Below, one piece after another: positions 25,611 through 31,155 of a stretch of 33,463 bases of DNA. Each line of letters starts with the position of its first letter. Position 1 is the stretch's first letter. The notes under the pieces were generated by a model that saw only the letters and a program-made list of their open reading frames with translations, was not told where the DNA came from and ran no database searches. The translations under genes were made by a program, and so were the position numbers. Source of the DNA: Flavobacteriaceae bacterium. GTDB lineage: Bacteria > Bacteroidota > Bacteroidia > Flavobacteriales > Flavobacteriaceae. The stretch covers positions 1 through 33,463 of the forward strand of contig JAKIUU010000029.1 in the NCBI GenBank assembly GCA_021647405.1, in the 5' to 3' direction.

Positions 25611-26201
25611 TTATTTAATTATCCGCTTTGTACTGCCGCAAGTCAGCATTTTATCGCCAAAATAGGGATTTTTAATAGCCGCATCTGTACTGAGCCAAAA
25701 GCCCCCTTTAAAATCGGCTGCCATAGGGCAAAACTGTACCATTAATTCATGAGATGTACCAAAGTTTTCAACCAAAACTATCATGCTGTTAGAGACCTCT
25801 AAAAAAGCAGTGCGTTGGTCGGCCAGCGAAGCATCTCCAATCATCTTATTTAAATTTTGTTTTAAAATAGGTTTTTGCGACATCCAAACTTTATGAGATT
25901 CAGGTTTTTTTAATAAGCTCATATCGCCTTTATCTAAGGCTGCTAAAACTTGGTTTGCAGCAGATACTGAAGCTTTGGCATCTGACGCCACCAAAGCATC
26001 TTTTAATGTGTTATACGCATCGTAAATAGCTGTTATTTGTAATTTAAATGTGGCATCAACATCGTTTATTTTAGGCGCTATTTCTGCAACTTTAGCAGTG
26101 ACAGGTTTGGCCTCTTTTACTTTTGGAGTCTGTGTTTTGGTTTGACAACTTATAAGTATTAAAATAAATGTTAAACTCAATAATTTAAGAATATTCTTCA
26201 T
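25611..26201 (-). CDS. DUF3347 domain lipoprotein (intact copy)
   Basis: DUF3347 is a periplasmic domain often found alone or fused to copper-efflux CusB proteins and thought to bind metal. The start chosen is the ATG at 26201 (MKNILKLLSLTFILILISC), which gives a proper lipoprotein signal with Cys19; a longer frame from 26276 would read through the palindromic terminator upstream. The 196-residue protein has a helical body (TFKLQITAIYDAYNTLKDAL, SVSAANQVLAALDKGDMSLL) and the C-terminal signature QFCPMAADFKGGFWLS with NPYFGDKMLTCG. The two Cys and adjacent Met are the likely metal ligands, by family inference. It follows the DUF4382 gene by 81 bp that include a terminator. A damaged paralogue lies at 30592-31121. 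Confidence 0.88.
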   Translation of the reverse strand: MKNILKLLSLTFILILISCQTKTQTPKVKEAKPVTAKVAEIAPKINDVDATFKLQITAIYDAYNTLKDALVASDAKASVSAANQVLAALDKGDMSLLKKPESHKVWMSQKPILKQNLNKMIGDASLADQRTAFLEVSNSMIVLVENFGTSHELMVQFCPMAADFKGGFWLSTDAAIKNPYFGDKMLTCGSTKRIIK

Positions 26202-26230
26202 CTGATATTTTTTTAAAAAAGTAAAGATAT

Positions 26231-26258
26231 AAAAAAACCACCCTAGGGTGGTTTTTTT
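26231..26258 (-). terminator. 28-bp perfect palindromic terminator after the DUF4382 gene
   Basis: Positions 26231-26244 are exactly complementary to 26245-26258: A-run, CCACCC, CTAG centre, GGGTGG, T-run. It lies 24 bp after the DUF4382 stop and 30 bp before the DUF3347 start. A diverged copy is found after the second DUF4382 copy (29870-29897). Confidence 0.85.
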
Positions 26259-26282
26259 TATTAATATAATTATCATTAAACT

Positions 26283-27209
26283 TTAGTTAACTATCATATC
26301 AAAATCAACAGTCATATCAGTTTGATTTGCCATTTGCATAGTGCCCATATTGGCTTCGTCTCCACTACTGTTTATCATATAACCATCGGCCTCAGCCATA
26401 ATGGTATAAGTACCTGTTGGGACACCAATTATTTTATAATGACCTGTACCATCAGTATGTGTGGTTGTGTAAGCCATACCATTTTGCATAAGACTTATGT
26501 TAACATCGCTTAGCCCATCGCTACCCATATGTACAAATCCAGAAATTGTACCTGTGTCTCCTAAATTGACAAAACGCATGGTTGGGTTAAAAGTGAATCC
26601 TGTTATATTCATCATACCAGCACCACCCATACCCGAAAAATTAACACCCTCTAACATAAATGAATGGTCAATATCTAAATCCATTAAAAAGTCATTCTGA
26701 CTGCCAGCCATAATATCTATAAAATGGTCTAATGTAATATCAATACTGCCGGTTTGATTATTAAATAGCATGCTGCCACCCATCATATTGCCACTGCCTG
26801 ATAGGCCATTCTGACTCATATCATAAGTAAAAGAGTCACCATTATTCATCACCATTTCTGTAGATGAAATATAAAGACGAAGGGTGTCGTATTGGCCTTC
26901 CGGAATTTCCATATTGGCCATGGTTTCGGTAATGCCATTAACCAAAGTTAGCATATTGTATGTGGTGCTTTGGTTCATAATAACAATAAACGAATTGGCA
27001 TCAGCGGCATTGCCAAGTTCAATTTTATCTATGGTTATGTTTACTGCCATAAACTGATTATACGGCATGGGGGCATCGGTAAGTTTTAAGGTTAACGTAC
27101 CCAAAGAATCAGTTAACGTACCCAAAGAATCAGTTATAACTTTTGAATCTGAGCAGCTAAAATTGAGGACTAAGATTAGGGATATAAGTATGTATTTTAA
27201 ATTTTTCAT
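26283..27209 (-). CDS. DUF4382 domain lipoprotein with carboxypeptidase-regulatory-like domain
   Basis: A 308-residue envelope protein. The lipoprotein signal ends LNFSC (Cys19). DUF4382 covers about 36-200: LTLKLTDAPMPYNQFMAVNI, EIPEGQYDTLRLYISST and SIDITLDHFIDIMAG. A carboxypeptidase-regulatory-like beta-sandwich follows at about 215-285 (TISGFVHMGSDGLSDVNISL, GTGHYKIIGVPTGTYTIMAE), ending in a TVDFDMIVN strand. Such proteins are surface or periplasmic and of unknown function; no catalytic residues are seen. The mature N-terminus has a 7-residue duplication (DSLGTLT twice), caused by a 21-bp DNA tandem repeat. A broken paralogue is at 29918-30595. Confidence 0.88.
   Translation of the reverse strand: MKNLKYILISLILVLNFSCSDSKVITDSLGTLTDSLGTLTLKLTDAPMPYNQFMAVNITIDKIELGNAADANSFIVIMNQSTTYNMLTLVNGITETMANMEIPEGQYDTLRLYISSTEMVMNNGDSFTYDMSQNGLSGSGNMMGGSMLFNNQTGSIDITLDHFIDIMAGSQNDFLMDLDIDHSFMLEGVNFSGMGGAGMMNITGFTFNPTMRFVNLGDTGTISGFVHMGSDGLSDVNISLMQNGMAYTTTHTDGTGHYKIIGVPTGTYTIMAEADGYMINSSGDEANMGTMQMANQTDMTVDFDMIVN
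27091..27132. repeat. 21-bp tandem repeat, two copies, inside the DUF4382 gene
   Basis: Two identical 21-bp units (27091-27111 and 27112-27132) begin with GTTAAC and encode DSLGTLT twice on the minus strand, right after the lipid-anchored Cys region. Being a multiple of three it keeps the frame, so copy number could vary without breaking the gene. Confidence 0.85.
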
Positions 27210-27343
27210 TTTAATTTAATTTTTAATATTTTGTTTTTATTGTATTTTTTGAACGTTCAATGTCTTTTAGACCATTGATAATTAAAAAAGTTTTTTTAAT
27301 CTTATTATTATTTTTGATTTGCTATGAAATCATCAAAATCAAA

Positions 27344-27763
27344 TTAAAAAAGATTGGTAGAGCACGTTAAAATTATTCGTTTTAAATAATGCCAAATAGT
27401 CTTTGTGAAGTATTCTATTTTTACTGAGAAAGTGTGTTTTTTTTTACTAAAAAAATTATTAACGACTCCTGAGAAATTAAGTTCTGACCTGTTTAACCGT
27501 GCATCACTTTCTTTTTTAATAGTGTTTCCATTCGTTATAAAACGGACATCTGAACAGCAAGATTTAGATTTTACAGTGCTATCGGGATTTAACTCCAATT
27601 TGCAAGACATTTTTGCCATATCGCAAGATTCGGCATGCCCCATAACTGAAATGTCATAAACTTTTCCATCGCATTTATGCACATCTATAACAAATGACGT
27701 TGTTGAAAACAACACTATTTGCGCCAAACAGAAAGCTAAAATATTGCGAAAATTCTTTAACAT
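27344..27763 (-). CDS. HYC_CC_PP-like small Cys/His protein
   Basis: A 139-residue exported protein with a hydrophobic N-terminal segment (about 8-25). It then has VHKCDGKVYDISVMG, ESCDMAKMSC and KSCCSDVRF. This order of His-x-Cys, spaced Cys and a CC pair matches the HYC_CC_PP family of Bacteroidota, usually found beside copper or mercury resistance genes. Here the leading motif is HKC rather than HYC. The C-terminal tail (about 100-139) is basic and less conserved. Metal binding by the Cys/His set is inference. It is on the same strand as the DUF4382 gene, 134 bp upstream of it, with no recognisable signal in between. Confidence 0.72.
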   Translation of the reverse strand: MLKNFRNILAFCLAQIVLFSTTSFVIDVHKCDGKVYDISVMGHAESCDMAKMSCKLELNPDSTVKSKSCCSDVRFITNGNTIKKESDARLNRSELNFSGVVNNFFSKKKHTFSVKIEYFTKTIWHYLKRIILTCSTNLF

Positions 27764-28027
27764 TTTATGGTTTTATTGATTCAAAAAATTAAATCGGAGA
27801 TTTGACTTCAAATTTACGCTTATTCTGGCAGTCAAAGTGTAACCTATGCTACTTAAAATACTGATAATTAAATGATTTGCGAAAATTAAAATGCAAAACA
27901 ATTATTTACCTTTAAAGAGTTGACTCATTGTTTTAGAGGCTTGGTAAAAATAAAATGGTAAAACCCAATAACTTTATAATAAATAAATTAGCTATTTATT
28001 GATAAGTAAAATAATAAAATTTAACTT

Positions 28028-28056
28028 CGCTCCTGCCTACCGATAGAGCAGGAGCG
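28028..28056. repeat. GC-rich palindrome, REP-like
   Basis: CGCTCCTGC (28028-28036) pairs perfectly with GCAGGAGCG (28048-28056); the loop itself contains CTA-CCGA-TAG. It is GC-rich in AT-rich surroundings, and its core resembles palindromic repeats dispersed in Bacteroidota genomes. There is no T run, so it is unlikely to be a terminator. Confidence 0.45.
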
Positions 28057-28080
28057 CGAGAATGATAATTTTAACAGAAA

Positions 28081-28101
28081 CCTCGATGATTTGCATCGAG
28101 G
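28081..28101. repeat. 8-bp hairpin before the toxin-antitoxin remnant
   Basis: CCTCGATG and CATCGAGG are perfectly complementary around ATTTG. A short TTCTTTT follows on the plus strand, so it could be a weak terminator, or part of the promoter region of the remnant module. Confidence 0.45.
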
Positions 28102-28157
28102 AATTCTTTTCGGTTAAATGAAAAAGAATTGTTATTTTTGCTTAAAACCATAATATA

Positions 28158-28429
28158 ATGGATATACAAGCTGAAAAAATCGAATTATTGAAAATTGGTC
28201 GTTAAAAGTCAAAAGAAACTTTGTAGAAAAACTTGATGAGTGTATTTACATTATAAAAATTCAACCTGAAAGCTTCCCCGAATCTTCAAAAATACAGGGA
28301 CTTCGAAAATGTGTTGTAACAAAACAAATTACTTCGTACTACAAAATAAGTGGAGGAAAAATTTATATTGTTTCAATTTTTGACAATAGACAAAACCCTA
28401 AAAAATTAGTGTCTTTCGCAAACCAATAA
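28158..28429 (+). pseudogene. Collapsed toxin-antitoxin module: antitoxin start fused to RelE/ParE toxin body
   Basis: The ATG at 28158 opens MDIQAEKIELL, the typical beginning of a short Bacteroidota antitoxin, but this frame stops after 15 codons. From about 28182, in another frame, the sequence reads IIENWSLKVKRNFVEKLDE, then QPESFPESSKIQGLRKCVV, then TKQITSYYKISGGKIYIV, then FDNRQNPKKL, to the stop at 28427-28429. That is the body of a RelE/ParE-family toxin (the xPExFPxS, K-x-V-V-T-K-Q and DNRQNPKK motifs). The toxin start (about 20 residues) and nearly all of the antitoxin are absent, and there is no ATG in the toxin frame. One deletion of roughly 250-300 bp, estimated from usual gene sizes, would explain it. 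Expression is unlikely. Confidence 0.8.
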
Positions 28430-28444
28430 GCATAATCTTATAAT

Positions 28445-29761
28445 TTAAACCAACTCTTCAGTAGTAATACAATCAAACGCTTTTTTGTGTTTGTATTTTC
28501 TTATAATAAGGCGGTTGCCTTTATCGTAAGTAAAATAACTGGAAGCCCAATTTAAGCCTACAGCAATTTTATTTTTAAAGCCACTAATAGACATCAAATG
28601 TACTGTTGACCAAATAAACCAAGCAATAATGCCACTAATGTGGAGTTTACCAAAATCGGCCACAGCACTTTTTTTACCAATGGTGGCCAATGAGCCTTTG
28701 TCATAATATTTAAAGGGGTTCCAATTCTCTTTAGGTAGCTTAAAATTTGTAGCTAAGTTTTTGCCTTGTTGCATGGCTACAGGTGCTACCATAGGGTGTC
28801 CGTTGGGGAATTCATTTGTTTTCATCATGCCAACATCGCCTATGGCAAAAATATTTTCACAGCCTTTTACACAATTAAAAGTATCTACTTCTATTCTATT
28901 GCCACGCTGTACAACATCGGGTTGCAAGCCTTTTGGGAAAGCGCCCTTTACGCCCGCTGTCCAAATTAAGTTAGTTGCTGTTATGGTTTCTCCGTTAGAG
29001 AGTTTGACATTAAGTCCATCGTAAGCTTGAACCGATACCCCAAGATGTACATTTACTTTTAAGCGTTTTAAATCTTTTAAAGAGTTTTTGGATGATTTTT
29101 CACTTAACATGGGTAATGTTTTTATCGAAGAACTTATAAGATGTATTTGCAAAGGATAGTCTTTAAGCTCTGCATAATCTTTAGGGAAAACATATTTTTT
29201 AAATTCGGCCAAAGCGCCAGCCATTTCAACACCAGCCGGCCCTGCCCCTACAATTACGACTGTTGTATTGGCTTCTTTTTCTTCGGGTAACGACACATCA
29301 ACGGCAGTTTCTAGATGTTGTAAAATCATACTGCGGATAGCCAAAGCTTCGTGAATTGATTTGAGTCCTACAGCATTTTCTGACACATCCTGCATCCCAT
29401 AAAAATTATTGACACTACCTGTAGCAATAACCAAATAATCATAACTCAAGCTGCCTTTATCGGTTAAAATACATTTTTCTTGAGGCTGAATTTTTTGCAC
29501 AGAAACCATCCTAAAAAAGGTGTTTTTATAATCGCGGACAATTTTACGTGTTGGGAAAACGATAGAATCGGGTTCTAAACCGCTAGTGGCTACTTGATAT
29601 AACAAAGGTTGAAATTGATGGAAATTATTTTTATCGAGAACAACAATTTGATATTTGGCTTTTTTAAGTTTTTTAGCCAATTGCAATCCTGCAAAACCAG
29701 AACCAATAATAACAAGGCGTGGTAAATTACTTTCAGGTATAAACAGTGGTAGTTGTGGCAT
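28445..29761 (-). CDS. ndh: Type II NADH dehydrogenase (NAD(P)/FAD-dependent oxidoreductase)
   Basis: NDH-2 passes electrons from NADH to quinone at the inner membrane surface without pumping protons. The 438-residue protein has the FAD-binding fold at the N-terminus (IIGSGFAGLQLAKKL, Gly20-Gly23-Gly25), then HQFQPLLYQVATSGL, the typical NDH-2 quinone/FAD segment, ATGS, the NADH-binding fold VVIVGAGPAGVEMAGALAEF, IWTAGVKG, and the second FAD signature IFAIGDVGMM. The C-terminal region includes GIIAWFIWSTVHLMSISGF, a likely amphipathic membrane-association helix. It stands alone, and no terminator or clear promoter was found for it. Other flavin oxidoreductases are possible but fit less well. 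Confidence 0.9.
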   Translation of the reverse strand: MPQLPLFIPESNLPRLVIIGSGFAGLQLAKKLKKAKYQIVVLDKNNFHQFQPLLYQVATSGLEPDSIVFPTRKIVRDYKNTFFRMVSVQKIQPQEKCILTDKGSLSYDYLVIATGSVNNFYGMQDVSENAVGLKSIHEALAIRSMILQHLETAVDVSLPEEKEANTTVVIVGAGPAGVEMAGALAEFKKYVFPKDYAELKDYPLQIHLISSSIKTLPMLSEKSSKNSLKDLKRLKVNVHLGVSVQAYDGLNVKLSNGETITATNLIWTAGVKGAFPKGLQPDVVQRGNRIEVDTFNCVKGCENIFAIGDVGMMKTNEFPNGHPMVAPVAMQQGKNLATNFKLPKENWNPFKYYDKGSLATIGKKSAVADFGKLHISGIIAWFIWSTVHLMSISGFKNKIAVGLNWASSYFTYDKGNRLIIRKYKHKKAFDCITTEELV

Positions 29762-29869
29762 ATTAAAAAAGTTATGGTTTCTCTTTGGTCATAAAAAATG
29801 TTTAATCTTTACAAGTCGTGACACAAATAAATGTTAATTATGTCATTTATTTTAATAACTTTTTTGCAT

Positions 29870-29897
29870 AAAAAAACCACCCTAAGGCGGCTTTTTT
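29870..29897 (-). terminator. Terminator after the second DUF4382 copy
   Basis: On the minus strand GCCGCC, TTAG, GGTGGT form a stem with G-U pairs, followed by seven T. It is 21 bp after the DUF4382-copy stop and has the same plan as the palindrome at 26231-26258, which indicates common descent. Confidence 0.8.
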
Positions 29898-29917
29898 CTT
29901 TACAATAGTTTAAAAAT

Positions 29918-30595
29918 TTAATTCGCTTCAATCATATCAAAATCAACTGACATGACATCTTGTGCTGTCATATGCATGGTGCCCATATTACTATCGTTTC
30001 CAGTACTGTTCATCATATAACTATCGGCTTCTGCTGTAATAATATAAGTTCCAGAAGGAATACCAATCATTTGATAATGGCCGGCATCGTCTGTATGTGT
30101 TGATGTGTAAACTTCACCATTTTGCATAAGGCTGATATTAACATCGGCTAAACCATCAGTCCCCATATGAACAAAGCCATAAATAGAGCCTGTTTCTGCT
30201 AAATTAACAAAACGCATAGTTGGATTAAAAGTAAATCCGGTCATACTCATCATACCGTTACCCATACCCGAAAAACTAAGGCCTTCTAACATAAACGAGT
30301 GGTCTATATCAACATCCATTAAAAATTCGTCATCACTGCCCATTTGAACGTTTACCAAATGATCTAAGGAAATATCTATACTTCCAGTATCATTGTTATA
30401 ACTCAAACCGTTACCCATCATACCGCCTGACATGTTAGATTGATTGGTTTCGTAAGTAAAGGTTTCGCCTGAGTTCATTTGCATTTTAGTAGAAGATATG
30501 TACAAACGTACTGTATCGTAATTCCCTTCGGGAATAGTGGCCGTAGTTAAAACTTCTGTTATACCATTTACCATATTTAACATGTTAAAGGTCAA
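29918..30595 (-). pseudogene. DUF4382 lipoprotein, N-terminally truncated second copy
   Basis: This 225-residue frame aligns by eye with residues about 80-308 of the DUF4382 lipoprotein at 26283-27209, with long shared blocks such as GFTFNPTMRFVNL, DIDHSFMLEG and DVNISLMQNG. It begins at the position of TTYNMLTLVNGI in that paralogue, so the signal peptide, lipobox and first 80 or so residues are gone. No ATG is near: the only start would be TTG at 30595, and an in-frame TGA lies two codons before it. The first codons overlap the end of the DUF3347 remnant in another frame, marking a deletion junction. The regulatory-like domain is intact. Without an export signal the product could not reach its usual place, so pseudogene is the better call. 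Confidence 0.8.
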
Positions 30596-31121
30596 CCTAT
30601 TTCAGTATAATACATTTTTTCTGTTCCTAATAAAACAATGAGATCATTAACATCTGTACTTAAATTTTCAAAGTGTTCTCTTTGATGGTCAATAGGACTT
30701 TTGGCAATGTGCTCAGATTGTTCTTTGGCATCCTCTACAATATCCATATAAGATTTATGCTCATCAGCCGATAATTTACTCATATCATCATATCAAAAGC
30801 TTCAAAAGCGGTAAGCATAGATTTGGCAGCTTTAGAGGCTCCAGATTTATCATCGGCAGCTAAAGCATTTTTTAAAGACAAATAACTATTTACTATAGGT
30901 GTAGTTAGCGCGTTTTTTTTAACAGTAATATTTGCTTTTTTAGTACCATCCATTTTCATGCCTTTCATATTCCCATCGTGATCGCCGTCATCGTGATGCT
31001 CCATATTTTTCATAGGCATGTCTTTAGTATGCTTATGGTCATCATCATTGTGTTTTGCGCTGTTTTTACAAGCACTTAAAAATAGTGTTGCTAAGGCTAA
31101 TACATAAATTGTTTTTTTCAT
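30592..31121 (-). pseudogene. DUF3347 lipoprotein, frameshifted and truncated second copy
   Basis: Two frames make up one broken gene. The first (31121-30780) starts with a lipoprotein signal (lipobox LSAC, Cys18). It is followed by a His/Asp/Met-rich stretch (about 22-57: HKHTKDMPMKNMEHHDDGD, then NMKGMKMDG) and the start of DUF3347 (LKNALAADDKSGASKAAKSM), stopping after EAFDMMI. The second (30783-30592) continues it: SKLSADEHKSYMDIVEDA, HQREHFENLSTDVNDLIVLL, ending MYYTEIG, just where the QFCPM-type metal signature should start. An 8-bp near-duplication at the joint explains the shift. The copper-ligand C-terminus is lost at the junction with the DUF4382 remnant. The signal and His/Met-rich part could still be made as a short protein of 113 residues. 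Confidence 0.8.
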
Positions 31122-31155
31122 AGTTTTTGTTTTTAAAATAATTAATATTAGTTGT

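Larger units (their letters stand above)
27764..28157. other. 394-bp AT-rich intergenic stretch
   Basis: No open frame worth calling was seen. Its only structures are two hairpins near the right end (28028-28056 and 28081-28101) and a TATTTTTG promoter-like box at 28133-28140, 17 bp before the remnant antitoxin ATG. The remaining 260 bp on the left show nothing. Confidence 0.6.

Noticed and set aside
26202..26276. Longer N-terminus of the intact DUF3347 protein
   Set aside because: It would translate the palindromic terminator; the ATG at 26201 gives a proper lipoprotein signal.
28761..29024. Plus-strand frames inside the NADH dehydrogenase gene
   Set aside because: They are shadows of the minus-strand gene, without family features or initiation signals.
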